DNA of 64,000 bases, taken from assembly GCF_030689305.1 (NCBI RefSeq), contig NZ_JAUYVM010000006.1, forward strand, positions 248,001 through 312,000, given 5' to 3'. Of this stretch, positions 9,048-19,480 are shown piece after piece (positions within the stretch are counted from its first letter, which is position 1; each line of letters opens with the position of its first letter). The notes below the pieces were generated by a model, which worked only from the letters and a program-made list of their open reading frames with translations, was not told the DNA's origin and made no database searches. The stretch comes from Vibrio penaeicida (GTDB lineage Bacteria > Pseudomonadota > Gammaproteobacteria > Enterobacterales > Vibrionaceae). The position numbers and the translations under genes were made by a program.

Positions 9048-10013
9048 CTACGCAGCTACATTATAAAAAAGATAACCTTGGTAAACCGCGAAAATAGTGA
9101 GCAGAATGCCCCCTTCAATGCGGTTGACGCTTCGTGATTTACCCAGTGCCATTACGACGAGTAATAACGAAACAGCAAGCATGACCCAAAAGTCACGTCC
9201 CATTGCATGCTCATTAAGAATAGATGGGTTTAAGATACCCGGAATACCCATTACGGCAAGAATATTGAAAACGTTTGAACCAATGATATTCCCGACAGCC
9301 ATGTCATCTTCACCCTTCATAACACCAGCCAAAGAAGCGGCTAATTCAGGCAAACTGGTACCTATCGCAATGATGGTCAACCCAATGACTAAATCACTCA
9401 TACCAAAGTATTTTGCAATGATAACAGCGTTATCCACCAAGATATCCGCTGATAGTGGTAGCAGAATAAGACCGATAACTGCCCACATCACCGCTTTAGA
9501 ATTTGGCATGCCCTCGGGGATTTCAGATTCTTGATCTTCAACGAATGCATCGCCATTTTGTTTTTCTTTTTGGCTAATTCGCAGCATCGCAAGAATGAAA
9601 GCAGCAAAAAGAACAAACAACAAAATACCTTCGTAGAAACCAAGGAAATTGTCGAACATCAATGCACCCGCCACGACGGTGACGACGATCATAAGAGGAA
9701 GTTCGCGTCGAACCACGACAGAACTAATAGATAAAGGCTTAATAAGAGCGGTAATACCCAAAATAAGGGCTATATTGGCGATGTTTGAACCCAAGACATT
9801 TCCTACCGCTGTGTCTGTCTTTCCATCTAAAGCTGCTGTAGCAGAAACCATCATCTCTGGTGCTGAGGAACCCATTGCCAAAATGGTCATACCGATTACC
9901 AATGGTGAGATACCAAAATTTCGGGCAAGAGCAGCAGCTCCTAAGACCAATTTATCTGCGCTCCAGACGAGCAAAGTTAAGCCTACGACAAGCAACGCAA
10001 CGGCTTCAAGCAT
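9048..10013 (-). CDS. yrbG: Calcium/sodium antiporter, YrbG family
   Basis: This 321-aa CaCA-superfamily exchanger has about ten membrane helices in two inverted halves. Each half carries an alpha-repeat ion-binding motif: GNVLGSNIANIALILG near residue 73 and GNIIGSNVFNILAVMG near 243. It opens the minus-strand kds-lpt-rpoN series and is divergent from mlaF, the same arrangement as yrbG/mla in E. coli. Ion selectivity in this organism is inferred from the family only. Confidence 0.92.
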   Translation of the reverse strand: MLEAVALLVVGLTLLVWSADKLVLGAAALARNFGISPLVIGMTILAMGSSAPEMMVSATAALDGKTDTAVGNVLGSNIANIALILGITALIKPLSISSVVVRRELPLMIVVTVVAGALMFDNFLGFYEGILLFVLFAAFILAMLRISQKEKQNGDAFVEDQESEIPEGMPNSKAVMWAVIGLILLPLSADILVDNAVIIAKYFGMSDLVIGLTIIAIGTSLPELAASLAGVMKGEDDMAVGNIIGSNVFNILAVMGIPGILNPSILNEHAMGRDFWVMLAVSLLLVVMALGKSRSVNRIEGGILLTIFAVYQGYLFYNVAA

Positions 10014-10090
10014 GATGTTCCCTTTAAATTAACTGAGTAGAAAGACAAGTAGCCGCCAATTTTGACGGTTCGTGACTCAAAATGGAAGCC

Positions 10091-10096
10091 ATTATA
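10091..10096 (-). promoter_or_regulatory. Candidate -10 box for yrbG
   Basis: On the minus strand this reads TATAAT, about 78 nt upstream of the yrbG start. No convincing -35 box lies 16-18 bp further upstream, so the assignment is weak. Confidence 0.35.
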
Positions 10097-10195
10097 TTAA
10101 AAAGAAACAAGGATTCGCGACAGACTAACGGTATTAAGAAAGGATGCTCGGTTTGAGTTTTGGGTTAAATTAAGGTCATATTCGGTAGCTTTACT

Positions 10196-10224
10196 TTGAA
10201 TTCAAAGCGTTTAGTGCTTATCAT
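10196..10224 (+). promoter_or_regulatory. Candidate sigma-70 promoter of the mla operon
   Basis: TTGAAT at 10196-10201 and TATCAT at 10219-10224 are separated by 17 bp. They sit about 45 bp upstream of the mlaF ATG, within the 256-bp divergent yrbG/mlaF region. Confidence 0.5.
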
Positions 10225-10269
10225 TGCCAATTCACCTCAGCTCAACTAGCAGCATATTAGAAGAACTTT

Positions 10270-11085
10270 ATGTCGACAGCGGATTTAGTCACCATTCAAA
10301 ACCTGACTTTCTATCGTGGAACAAGAAAAATCTTTGATGATGTCACCCTATCTGTTCCCAAAGGAAAAATTACTGCCATCATGGGGCCTTCTGGTATCGG
10401 AAAAACAACCTTACTCCGCCTGATCGGGGGACAAATTCACCCTGATAATGGCGATGTCATCTTTGATGGCGATAATATTCCTCGCCTTTCTCGACATGCA
10501 CTGTATGAAGCGCGTAAGAAAATGAGCATGCTTTTTCAATCTGGTGCACTCTTTACTGATATCAATGTCTTTGAAAATGTTGCGTATCCTCTAAGAGAAC
10601 ATACTGAACTTAGTGAAGAGATCATTCGTAGTATTGTTTTACTCAAACTTGAAGCCGTAGGGTTACGTGGCGCTGCGGAATTAATGCCCAGCGAACTTTC
10701 CGGCGGTATGGCTCGCAGAGCGGCTTTAGCAAGAGCTATTGCCCTAGACCCCGAGCTCATTATGTATGACGAACCATTTGTCGGACAAGATCCAATCACC
10801 ATGGGTGTGTTGGTGAAGCTTATTCAGAATTTAAACCAAGCGCTGAACCTCACTTCAATTGTCGTGTCTCACGATGTACCGGAAGTCATGAGTATCGCAG
10901 ACCATGCTTACATTCTTGCCAACGGCAAAATCATTGCGAGCGGAACACCAGAGGAATTGATGGCGAATCCAGACCAAAATGTACAGCAATTCCTGACTGG
11001 AATGGCAGACGGTCCCGTCCCATTCCAATTCCCAGCAGGCGACCTGACTCAAGACCTTTTCAACACACCGGGAAGTGCTCAATGA
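10270..11085 (+). CDS. mlaF: Phospholipid transport ATPase MlaF
   Basis: This 271-aa ATPase of the MlaFEDB complex moves phospholipids between the outer and inner membranes and keeps LPS asymmetry. It contains Walker [10 protein letters not shown] near residue 40, signature [14 protein letters not shown] near 144 and Walker [14 protein letters not shown] near 164. The C-terminal extension after about residue 245 is typical, as it helps dimerization in the family. Its last 4 bases overlap the mlaE start (ATGA), so the complex is translationally coupled. Confidence 0.96.
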   Translation: MSTADLVTIQNLTFYRGTRKIFDDVTLSVPKGKITAIMGPSGIGKTTLLRLIGGQIHPDNGDVIFDGDNIPRLSRHALYEARKKMSMLFQSGALFTDINVFENVAYPLREHTELSEEIIRSIVLLKLEAVGLRGAAELMPSELSGGMARRAALARAIALDPELIMYDEPFVGQDPITMGVLVKLIQNLNQALNLTSIVVSHDVPEVMSIADHAYILANGKIIASGTPEELMANPDQNVQQFLTGMADGPVPFQFPAGDLTQDLFNTPGSAQ

Positions 11086-11870
11086 ACACCTTGCTGAATG
11101 TTATAACAAGTGTTGGGCACAGTACGCTGTCTATTTGTCGAGCTTGGGGACGGGCGACACTCATGCTTTTTGGTGCTCTGGTTGCCAAACCTCAGCCAAT
11201 CAAACACTTTCCGTTGCTGATAAAACAACTCTACAGTGTTGGTGTGCAGTCTATGGTCATCATCGTGCTATCGGGGTTGTTCATCGGCATGGTCATTAGC
11301 CTGCAAGGATATGTTGTTTTAGTCGATTTTGGTGCAGAAGGCGCATTAGGTCAGATGGTGGCCCTTTCACTACTACGTGAGTTAGGGCCAGTGGTGACTG
11401 CACTGTTATTTGCAGGGCGAGCGGGCTCTGCTTTAACGGCTGAAATCGGTTTAATGAAAGCCACAGAGCAATTATCCAGTATGGAAATGATGGCTGTTGA
11501 TCCACTTAGAAGAGTCATCGCTCCTCGTTTTTGGGCTGGCGTCATTTCAATGCCGCTTCTTGCAATGATTTTTATGGCTGTTGGTATTTGGGGCGGTCAA
11601 CTTGTTGGCGTTGACTGGAAAGGCATCGACCACGGAAGCTTTTGGGCTTCGATGCAGTCCTCAGTAGAACTAGGGCAAGATATTGGTAACAGTTTAATTA
11701 AAAGTGCCGTCTTTGCTTTAACGGTTACATGGATAGCACTTTTTAACGGATACGATGCGATTCCAACATCTGAAGGGATCAGTCGTGCTACAACTAAAAC
11801 AGTGGTGCACTCATCACTGGCTGTTCTGGGACTCGATTTTGTCCTAACAGCACTTATGTTTGGGAACTAA
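11082..11870 (+). CDS. mlaE: Phospholipid transport permease MlaE
   Basis: This 262-aa inner-membrane permease has the MlaE/YrbE fold: an amphipathic N-terminal helix followed by about five membrane segments. The conserved core reads [27 protein letters not shown], broken here only by family-normal residues. It overlaps mlaF by 4 bp, and mlaD follows 2 bp after its stop. It forms the translocation path together with MlaF and a hexameric MlaD ring. Confidence 0.95.
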   Translation: MNTLLNVITSVGHSTLSICRAWGRATLMLFGALVAKPQPIKHFPLLIKQLYSVGVQSMVIIVLSGLFIGMVISLQGYVVLVDFGAEGALGQMVALSLLRELGPVVTALLFAGRAGSALTAEIGLMKATEQLSSMEMMAVDPLRRVIAPRFWAGVISMPLLAMIFMAVGIWGGQLVGVDWKGIDHGSFWASMQSSVELGQDIGNSLIKSAVFALTVTWIALFNGYDAIPTSEGISRATTKTVVHSSLAVLGLDFVLTALMFGN

Positions 11871-11872
11871 AG

Positions 11873-12364
11873 ATGCAACAAACTCGTAAACTGGAATTAT
11901 TAGTAGGAAGCTTTGTCATCGCGAGTGTGATTGCCATTCTTGTTATGATTCTAAAAGTCGCCGATGTAAAAAGTTTTGGCTCAGGGGCAACCTATCAGCT
12001 GAAAGCCCAGTTCGATAACATCGGCAGTTTAAAACTCCGCTCACCGGTTAAAATCGGTGGTGTTGTTGTTGGACGTGTTTCGGACATCACTTTAGACATT
12101 GAAAGCTACTTGCCCGTTATTACGCTCACTATTGATAAGCAATATGGTGAATTCCCAGAAACATCTAGCGCACAAATCCTCACTTCAGGATTAATTGGTG
12201 AGCAATATATCGGGTTGGTACCCGGTTTTGTTGATGAAGACATCGACATGTTGCAGGAAGGCGACTATATAGAGGATACGAAGTCAGCACTAGTACTCGA
12301 AGATCTCATTGGGCAGGTCTTGTATCGCGTTGGTGGTGACTCAGAAAGTTCGGAGGAACCGTAA
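11873..12364 (+). CDS. mlaD: MCE-domain lipid-binding protein MlaD
   Basis: This 163-aa protein has one N-terminal membrane helix (about residues 10-30, LLVGSFVIASVIAILVMILK) and a periplasmic MCE domain (about 40-118) with the typical GSLKLRSPVKIGGVVVGRV stretch. MlaD hexamers form the hydrophobic channel that receives lipid from MlaC. Its final base is the first base of the mlaC start (TAATG-type overlap). Confidence 0.95.
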   Translation: MQQTRKLELLVGSFVIASVIAILVMILKVADVKSFGSGATYQLKAQFDNIGSLKLRSPVKIGGVVVGRVSDITLDIESYLPVITLTIDKQYGEFPETSSAQILTSGLIGEQYIGLVPGFVDEDIDMLQEGDYIEDTKSALVLEDLIGQVLYRVGGDSESSEEP

Positions 12365-13023
12365 TGAATTGGTTTAAAAAATGGACATTGGCAGCAACGC
12401 TAAGCGCTCTTTCGCTTGTTAGTATTGTACAGACTAGCGCGGCACAAACTATTGATGCCACCAAGCCATACGACATGATGCGACAAGTCGCCGACAAGAC
12501 GTTCTCTCGCCTAAAAAACGAGCAAAGTCAGATCAAATCCAACCCTGACACACTAAAAGTCGTGGTTGAAGAGGAGCTGATGCCCTTTGTAAACAATCGC
12601 TACGCGGCGTTGAAACTGCTTGGACCGAACTTAAAAAAATCGAAAAAAGAAGACGTTAAAGTTTTTGTTGAAGCGTTTCGTGCTTACCTTGTGACGTCTT
12701 ACGCTCAAGTTTTGACACAGTACACCGATCAATCGATAGAATTTGCCCCAGCAAGACCACTCGATCCTAAAAGCCGTATTATTTCTATTCGAGTAGAAAT
12801 CATCGACAACCCAAACCCAAACATTAAGCTCGACTTTAAATTGAGAAAAGATAAAAAAAGCGGCGAATGGGCTGCGTTTGATATGGTAGCTGAAGGGGTA
12901 AGCCTACTCTCCAGTAAGCAATCAGAATGGAACAGTAAAATTCGAAGAGATGGACTCTTAGAAGTCAGCAAAGATTTGCAAGAATTGGCAGCTAGACCAA
13001 TTCAATTCAAGGACACAAAATAA
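12364..13023 (+). CDS. mlaC: Periplasmic phospholipid shuttle MlaC
   Basis: This 219-aa protein has a signal peptide (residues about 1-27, cleavage near SAA-QTI), then a Tol_Tol_Ttg2-type MlaC fold that binds phospholipid acyl chains and ferries them between MlaA and MlaFEDB. The conserved region FVNNRYAALKLLGPN is visible. It is coupled to mlaD upstream and mlaB downstream by one-base overlaps. Confidence 0.95.
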   Translation: MNWFKKWTLAATLSALSLVSIVQTSAAQTIDATKPYDMMRQVADKTFSRLKNEQSQIKSNPDTLKVVVEEELMPFVNNRYAALKLLGPNLKKSKKEDVKVFVEAFRAYLVTSYAQVLTQYTDQSIEFAPARPLDPKSRIISIRVEIIDNPNPNIKLDFKLRKDKKSGEWAAFDMVAEGVSLLSSKQSEWNSKIRRDGLLEVSKDLQELAARPIQFKDTK

Positions 13024-13382
13024 TGAGTCACCCCCAGTGGCTGCAAGTCGCTCCGACTCAGTGCCAACTTTCCGGAGACTTGGATCGTGAAAGTGTCCCT
13101 AGTTTATGGCAATTTTTGAAGAAACGAAAAACTGACACGACTCAGCTAAATATTGACATGAGCAAAGTGAAACGCGTCGATTCCGCTGGTATGGTGATGC
13201 TGATTCACTTAATAGAGCATGCAAAAAAGCAAAACTGTCATATAATGCTCAGTTTCGTGCCTGACCAGCTGCGCACTTTGTGTCAACTGAGTAATGTCGA
13301 AGCAATGCTATTCCCCGAAACTGAAACCGCACAAAAGTCTCAGTTTGAATCATCGGGTGAACGCAATCACATTGAAGTTTAA
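13023..13382 (+). CDS. mlaB: STAS-domain protein MlaB
   Basis: This 119-aa cytoplasmic STAS protein stabilizes and stimulates the MlaF ATPase in E. coli. The central VKRVDSAGMVMLIHLIEHA is the STAS signature around the helix that contacts MlaF. It has about 15 extra C-terminal residues compared with a minimal STAS domain. The gene is last of the mla transporter genes, with ibaG 12 bp later. Confidence 0.88.
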   Translation: MSHPQWLQVAPTQCQLSGDLDRESVPSLWQFLKKRKTDTTQLNIDMSKVKRVDSAGMVMLIHLIEHAKKQNCHIMLSFVPDQLRTLCQLSNVEAMLFPETETAQKSQFESSGERNHIEV

Positions 13383-13394
13383 ATAGGATCTACC

Positions 13395-13649
13395 GTGGAC
13401 AGCGTTGAAGTAAAAAACATTTTAGATCAAGCTCTTAATCTAGAAGAGTTACACGTAAAAGGGGAAGGCAGCCACTACGAAGTGATTGCTGTAGATCCAA
13501 GTTTTGATGGAATGAACCGTGTAAAAAAACAGCAGCTCATCTACGCTCCGCTGATGGAATACATTCAAAGAAACGATATTCATGCAGTTTCGATTAAGGC
13601 TTACACGCCGGAAGAATGGGAACGCGATAAGAAACTGATGTCTCTTTAA
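13395..13649 (+). CDS. ibaG: BolA-family protein IbaG
   Basis: This 84-aa BolA-like protein starts at GTG (13395). The BolA core is visible as [19 protein letters not shown], followed by [10 protein letters not shown] and [14 protein letters not shown]. BolA proteins pair with monothiol glutaredoxins around iron-sulfur clusters; IbaG in E. coli is acid-inducible. The location between mlaB and murA is conserved from E. coli to vibrios. Confidence 0.92.
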   Translation: MDSVEVKNILDQALNLEELHVKGEGSHYEVIAVDPSFDGMNRVKKQQLIYAPLMEYIQRNDIHAVSIKAYTPEEWERDKKLMSL

Positions 13650-13655
13650 GGTTGA

Positions 13656-14921
<1,266 letters not shown>

Positions 14922-14938
14922 ACTCGAGCTTTGAATCT

Positions 14939-14977
14939 AAAAGCCGGAAACTGTCTATCTCAGGTTTCGGCTTTTTT
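14939..14977 (+). terminator. Terminator of the mla-murA operon
   Basis: AGCCGGAAAC at 14942-14951 pairs with GTTTCGGCT at 14964-14972, with one bulged base, and is followed by a run of six Ts. It lies 20 bp past the murA stop. Confidence 0.75.
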
Positions 14978-15056
14978 GTTGCGTATTACCCCGCTTCCGT
15001 TTATTTTCCGATCGTATGGTTCAAACGTAAGCAGAATAACTATCAAAGAGAATTTT

Positions 15057-15788
15057 ATGATCGCTTTATTGCGTCTCATTGCGGTGGCAATCTTCGCCGT
15101 CTTAATGTTTGTATTTGGGTGTGGCTATTGCCTATTGAGCCCAAGAAACCCTAAACACGTCTTTACCTTTGGTCGTTACTTCGGGCGTATGTCCAGAGTA
15201 TTCGGTATTAAATTGGATCTCAGGATCCCGGAAGATGCGTATAAGCGTGGTCAGCATATTTACATTGCTAATCACCAAAATAACTGGGATATCTTTACTG
15301 TCTCATCTGCCGTGACACCAAATGTGGTAACGGTCGGAAAGAAAAGTCTTGCCTACATGCCACTGTTTGGTCAACTTTACTGGATCACTGGTAATATCCT
15401 CATTGATCGCGCCAATCGCAGTAAAGCCATGGGTACGATTGAACAAGTCGTTGAAAAAATCAAAGGCCGTGACATTTCAGTCTGGATGTTCCCTGAAGGT
15501 ACGCGCTCTCGTGGTAGAGGTTTGCTTCCATTCAAAACAGGCGCTTTTCATGCTGCAGTTGGAGCTCAAGTTCCAATCATTCCAATTGTATGCAGTACTA
15601 CAGAAGGTAAGTTTAAGCTTAATCGCTGGAATAATGGTCATGTCATTGTTGAAATGCTTCCGCCAATCAGTATTGACGGTTATGGCAAAGAGAATGTCCG
15701 TGAGTTGGCTAACCTATGCCGTGAACAAATGAAGCAAAAACTTGAAGAGTTAGACGCAGAAGTCGAGCAACTAAATACTCAAAAATAA
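15057..15788 (+). CDS. plsC: 1-acylglycerol-3-phosphate O-acyltransferase (PlsC family)
   Basis: This 243-aa membrane-associated acyltransferase makes phosphatidic acid from lysophosphatidic acid. It carries an N-terminal membrane helix (residues about 1-26), the catalytic NHQNNWD motif (NHxxxxD class, near residue 75), the substrate-binding FPEGTRSRGRG near 147 and the later VPIIPIV block. I start it at the ATG 15057 (42 codons inside the longer reading frame) because the upstream 42 codons overlap the murA terminator and lack family similarity. An AAAGAGAA ribosome site precedes this ATG. It probably has its own promoter, since murA is terminated just upstream. Confidence 0.9.
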   Translation: MIALLRLIAVAIFAVLMFVFGCGYCLLSPRNPKHVFTFGRYFGRMSRVFGIKLDLRIPEDAYKRGQHIYIANHQNNWDIFTVSSAVTPNVVTVGKKSLAYMPLFGQLYWITGNILIDRANRSKAMGTIEQVVEKIKGRDISVWMFPEGTRSRGRGLLPFKTGAFHAAVGAQVPIIPIVCSTTEGKFKLNRWNNGHVIVEMLPPISIDGYGKENVRELANLCREQMKQKLEELDAEVEQLNTQK

Positions 15789-15845
15789 TCCGAGACCTTA
15801 AATCGAGGTCTTAGTTTAGAAACGATTCTGCCAGTATTTAGATAT

Positions 15846-15880
15846 AAAAAATCCGGTCATTTAAGATGACCGGATTTTTT
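15846..15880. terminator. Bidirectional terminator between plsC and valS
   Basis: A perfect stem ATCCGGTCAT/ATGACCGGAT with a TTAAG loop is flanked by A-run and T-run. It lies between the two convergent genes and can serve both. Confidence 0.85.
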
Positions 15881-15918
15881 GATTCAAGCTTCCAAACCAA
15901 AGGTAAGGAAGCCTAACG

Positions 15919-18792
15919 TTAAAGTGCAGCAATCGTTGCTTTTTGCTCTTCAAGCTTCACCAAAGTATCTTGGTAGCCTTCAAGTTTTTCACGCTCTTTC
16001 GCAATAACCGCTTCTGGCGCTTTAGCAACAAAACCTTCGTTACCTAGCTTGCCTTCGATGCGCTTGATTTCGCCGTGCGTTTTCTTCACTTCTTTATCAA
16101 GACGAGCAAGTTCTGCGTCTTTGTCAATAAGACCTGCCATTGGGATCATCAGCTCAGACTTGCCAACCAGTTTAGTCGCACATGCTGGAGTCTCAGCACC
16201 GTCTGCAAGTACAGTCAGGCTATCTAGCTTGGCAAGAGAGTTCAGAACTACCTTGTTCGCTTCGATACGCGCAGCGTCTTTCTCGTTTGCAACTTTGATC
16301 ATTACTTCTAGACCTTTGCTAGGTGCAATGTCGTATTCCGCACGTAGGTTACGAATAGCGGTGATGAAAGTCTTCACCCATTCGATGTCTTCGACGACCT
16401 CTGCATTGAAATTATCTTCGTTAAACTGAGGAAGCGCTTGAGTCATGATAGTCTCGCCCTCAACACCCTCTACGAGCGGCTTAACGCTCTGCCAGATAGA
16501 TTCAGTGATGTAAGGAAGCACTGGGTGAGCAAGGCGAAGAGTCTTCTCTAGAACCGTGATAAGCGTGTAACGAGTCGCTTGTTGTTGAGCTTCAGACCCT
16601 TTCCAAAGAACAGGTTTAGTTAGCTCTAGGTACCAATCACAAAATTGGTTCCAGATGAATTCATAAAGCGTGTTTGCTGCCATGTCTAGACGGTAGTTGT
16701 CTAGATGAGCGTTAAACTCTTTCGCTGCCACTTCAAACTGAGATTCAATCCACTTGTCTGCTAGTGAGAATTCCATGTTTGCACGATCTTCAACAGACAG
16801 TGACATGCCACAATCGTGCTCTTCTGTGTTCATTAGCACGTAACGGCTTGCGTTCCATAGCTTGTTACAGAAGTTACGGTAACCTTCTAGACGTTTCATA
16901 TCCCAGTTGATGTCACGGCCTGTTGAAGCCATTGCAGCAAGTGTGAAACGCAGTGCATCGGTGCCGTACGGTTCGATACCGTTTTCGAATGTTTTACGTG
17001 TGTTCTTTTCGATCTTAGCGGCTAGTTTTGGCTGCATCATGTTGCCACAACGCTTCTCAACCAAAGACTCTAAGTCGATGCCGTCAATCATATCGATAGG
17101 GTCAAGTACGTTACCCTTCGACTTAGACATCTTGTCGCCGTTTTCATCACGGATAAGACCCGTCATGTAAACCGTTTTGAACGGTACCTGAGGTTTGCCA
17201 TCTTCGTCTTTCACGAAGTGCATGGTCATCATGATCATACGAGCGACCCAGAAGAAGATAATATCGAAACCAGATACCAATACTTCAGATGGGTGGAACG
17301 TTTTCAGTGCTTCCGTATCTTCAGGCCAGCCTTGTGTGCCGAACGTCCAAAGTGCAGAAGAGAACCATGTATCGAGTACGTCGTCATCTTGCTTAAGCAC
17401 AACAACAGGCGCTAGGTTGTTCTTTTCACGAACTTCTTCTTCAGTGCGACCTACGTAAACTTTACCTTCGTTGTCGTACCATGCTGGGATGCGATGTCCC
17501 CACCAAAGTTGACGAGAGATACACCAGTCTTGTACGTCACGCATCCACGCGAAGTACATGTTTTCGTACTGCTTAGGCACGAATTGAATCTGACCATCTT
17601 CAACTGCTTTAACAGCAGGTTCAGCAAGAGGGGCTGTACGCACGTACCATTGGTCCGTCAGCATTGGTTCGATAACTACGCCACCACGGTCACCGTAAGG
17701 GACAGTGAGGTCGTGATCTTTGATTTCGTCTAGAAGACCAAGCTCTTCGAATTCCGCAACGATAGCTTTACGAGAAGCAAAACGCTCCATGCCTTGGTAC
17801 TTAGCTGGAATTTCTGTCGAGTACACATCGCTTTCTTCGCCATTCGTTGTGAACACTTCAGCAGCATCACGGATATCAGCGTTGAACGTTAGGATGTTGA
17901 TCATTGGCAGGTTGTTTCGCTTACCCACTTCGTAATCGTTAAAGTCGTGAGCAGGCGTAATTTTCACACAACCTGTGCCTTTCTCCATGTCAGCGTGTTC
18001 ATCACCTACGATAGGGATAAGACGATTTACAACAGGAAGCAGGATTTCTTTACCGATAAGATCTTTGTAGCGCGGATCTTCTGGGTTAACCGCAACACCG
18101 GTATCGCCAAGCATGGTTTCTGGACGAGTAGTCGCAACGACGATGTAGTCTTTGCCGTCAGTAGTTTTAGCACCGTTCGCTAGCGGGTAACGGAAGTGCC
18201 ACATGAAACCTTTTTTGTCTTTGTTTTCAACTTCAAGATCAGAAATTGCAGTGTGCAGTTTTGGATCCCAGTTTACTAGACGCTTGCCACGGTAGATTAA
18301 GTCTTCTTCGTATAGACGAACAAACACTTCTTGAGTTGCAGCAGACAAGCCGTCATCCATTGTGAAGCGTTCACGATCCCAATCTACAGACGCACCAAGG
18401 CGACGAAGTTGCTGAGTAATCGTGCCACCCGATTCATTTTTCCATTCCCAGATTTTGTCGATGAAAGCATCACGTCCGTAGTCGTGTTTTGTTTTGCCTT
18501 CTTCAGCTGCGATCTTACGCTCTACAACCATCTGAGTTGCGATACCCGCGTGGTCAGTACCAACCTGCCAAAGGGTGTTTTTCCCCTTCATACGCTCTGC
18601 ACGAATCAAAGTATCCATGATGGTATCTTGGAATGCGTGGCCCATATGCAGGCTACCCGTGACATTCGGCGGTGGGATCATGATGCTGTATGAATCTTTG
18701 GTCGTGTCACCGTGTGGCTTAAAGTAGCCTTTCTCTTCCCAAGCTTGATACAAAGCTTGTTCAATAGATGTTGGGTTATATGTCTTTTCCAT
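15919..18792 (-). CDS. valS: Valyl-tRNA synthetase
   Basis: This 957-aa class I aminoacyl-tRNA synthetase charges tRNA-Val and edits misactivated threonine. The HIGH-type motif is [13 protein letters not shown] near residue 41 and the KMSKS loop is [11 protein letters not shown] near 560. The CP1 editing domain lies between them (about 190-340), followed by an anticodon-binding domain and a C-terminal coiled coil ([17 protein letters not shown], about 890-955). Length is normal. It lies downstream of holC, separated by a 106-bp gap filled by a large inverted repeat. Confidence 0.97.
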   Translation of the reverse strand: MEKTYNPTSIEQALYQAWEEKGYFKPHGDTTKDSYSIMIPPPNVTGSLHMGHAFQDTIMDTLIRAERMKGKNTLWQVGTDHAGIATQMVVERKIAAEEGKTKHDYGRDAFIDKIWEWKNESGGTITQQLRRLGASVDWDRERFTMDDGLSAATQEVFVRLYEEDLIYRGKRLVNWDPKLHTAISDLEVENKDKKGFMWHFRYPLANGAKTTDGKDYIVVATTRPETMLGDTGVAVNPEDPRYKDLIGKEILLPVVNRLIPIVGDEHADMEKGTGCVKITPAHDFNDYEVGKRNNLPMINILTFNADIRDAAEVFTTNGEESDVYSTEIPAKYQGMERFASRKAIVAEFEELGLLDEIKDHDLTVPYGDRGGVVIEPMLTDQWYVRTAPLAEPAVKAVEDGQIQFVPKQYENMYFAWMRDVQDWCISRQLWWGHRIPAWYDNEGKVYVGRTEEEVREKNNLAPVVVLKQDDDVLDTWFSSALWTFGTQGWPEDTEALKTFHPSEVLVSGFDIIFFWVARMIMMTMHFVKDEDGKPQVPFKTVYMTGLIRDENGDKMSKSKGNVLDPIDMIDGIDLESLVEKRCGNMMQPKLAAKIEKNTRKTFENGIEPYGTDALRFTLAAMASTGRDINWDMKRLEGYRNFCNKLWNASRYVLMNTEEHDCGMSLSVEDRANMEFSLADKWIESQFEVAAKEFNAHLDNYRLDMAANTLYEFIWNQFCDWYLELTKPVLWKGSEAQQQATRYTLITVLEKTLRLAHPVLPYITESIWQSVKPLVEGVEGETIMTQALPQFNEDNFNAEVVEDIEWVKTFITAIRNLRAEYDIAPSKGLEVMIKVANEKDAARIEANKVVLNSLAKLDSLTVLADGAETPACATKLVGKSELMIPMAGLIDKDAELARLDKEVKKTHGEIKRIEGKLGNEGFVAKAPEAVIAKEREKLEGYQDTLVKLEEQKATIAAL

Positions 18793-18829
18793 AGTGCTCT
18801 TAAATGGATACGTTTACGGGTTAATATTG

Positions 18830-18899
18830 GTCAAACTTTATAATTGAGAACTCTCAGTACAGTAAGTACTTGCGAAATCTCTTAACTATAAGGTTTGAC
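18830..18899. repeat. Large imperfect inverted repeat between holC and valS
   Basis: Arms of about 20 bp (18830-18849 and 18880-18899) pair with two mismatches and one G-T pair. Nested inside is a smaller AGTAC/GTACT hairpin. The right arm reaches the holC stop codon. In the minus-strand transcript it would form a long stem ahead of valS. There is no T-run, so it is not a standard terminator. Confidence 0.6.
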
Positions 18900-19348
18900 T
18901 AAGGGTTTTGAATCTCGATAGTTTCCAGCTGATACCCAGCTTGACGGTAAATTTTATACCTTTCTCGAGCTTGTTGCTTAGCTTTTTCTTCGCAGGGAAC
19001 GAAGTCTACCACTTGACCAAAGGTTGGAGCAAAAGTTGTCTTATCATTCGCCATATTTATAACGAGCTGTCGGTTCCACGCAGGCTTCACATTTGAGTAA
19101 CCAATTTCGATCCCCGTCCCTGATTTGGGCCCCTCACCCACCAAGTTATGCGCAACAAACGTTTCAGGCTCCGCCTGCCAAAACAGTTCTGCAACCGCTT
19201 CCGCACTCTTTTTGTTTTCAGCATTGACGTACACCTTCGCACCCAGCTTGGCAAAATGGTGAGCAAGAAATACAACATACGTATAAAACCCCGACTCTTC
19301 AGACTGAGGGCTACTTTCTTTGATCAAATAAAATGTTGCTGTTGCCAT
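18899..19348 (-). CDS. holC: DNA polymerase III chi subunit
   Basis: This 149-aa subunit of the clamp-loader complex links the replisome to single-stranded DNA-binding protein by binding the SSB C-terminal tail. The start MATATFYLIKE and the later FVAHNLVGEGPKSGTGIEIG and FVPCEEKAKQQARERYKIYR match the family. The order pepA-holC-valS is conserved in Gammaproteobacteria. A terminator after pepA suggests holC has its own promoter in the 132-bp gap. Its partner SSB is encoded at 59688-60257. Confidence 0.93.
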   Translation of the reverse strand: MATATFYLIKESSPQSEESGFYTYVVFLAHHFAKLGAKVYVNAENKKSAEAVAELFWQAEPETFVAHNLVGEGPKSGTGIEIGYSNVKPAWNRQLVINMANDKTTFAPTFGQVVDFVPCEEKAKQQARERYKIYRQAGYQLETIEIQNP

Positions 19349-19400
19349 CTGCTATCACAACTCATTTAAAATGCGGCATGTGGTTCAATAGGAACCTTCT

Positions 19401-19445
19401 GTTAAAAAGCTAAACGCAGTTAAAAAGCTAAATACAATTAAAAAG
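19401..19445. repeat. 18-bp tandem repeat between pepA and holC
   Basis: GTTAAAAAGCTAAACGCA at 19401-19418 is followed by GTTAAAAAGCTAAATACA at 19419-19436 and a 9-bp partial third copy. It is non-coding and lies between the holC start and the pepA terminator. Confidence 0.6.
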
Positions 19446-19472
19446 AAAGGGCCTTTCGGCCCTTTCTAAAAT
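19440..19472 (-). terminator. Terminator of pepA
   Basis: AGAAAGGGCC at 19444-19453 pairs perfectly with GGCCCTTTCT at 19458-19467 around a TTTC loop. The minus strand then reads a T-rich tail, 8 bp after the pepA stop. Confidence 0.85.
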
Positions 19473-19480
19473 TTGAAGAT

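Noticed and set aside
14931..15056. 42-codon upstream extension of the acyltransferase
   Set aside because: It runs through the murA terminator and lacks similarity to PlsC; the ATG at 15057 has a good ribosome site.
18793..18898. T-box or amino-acid attenuator of valS
   Set aside because: There is no leader peptide with valine codons and no T-run after the hairpin, and T-boxes are a Gram-positive feature.
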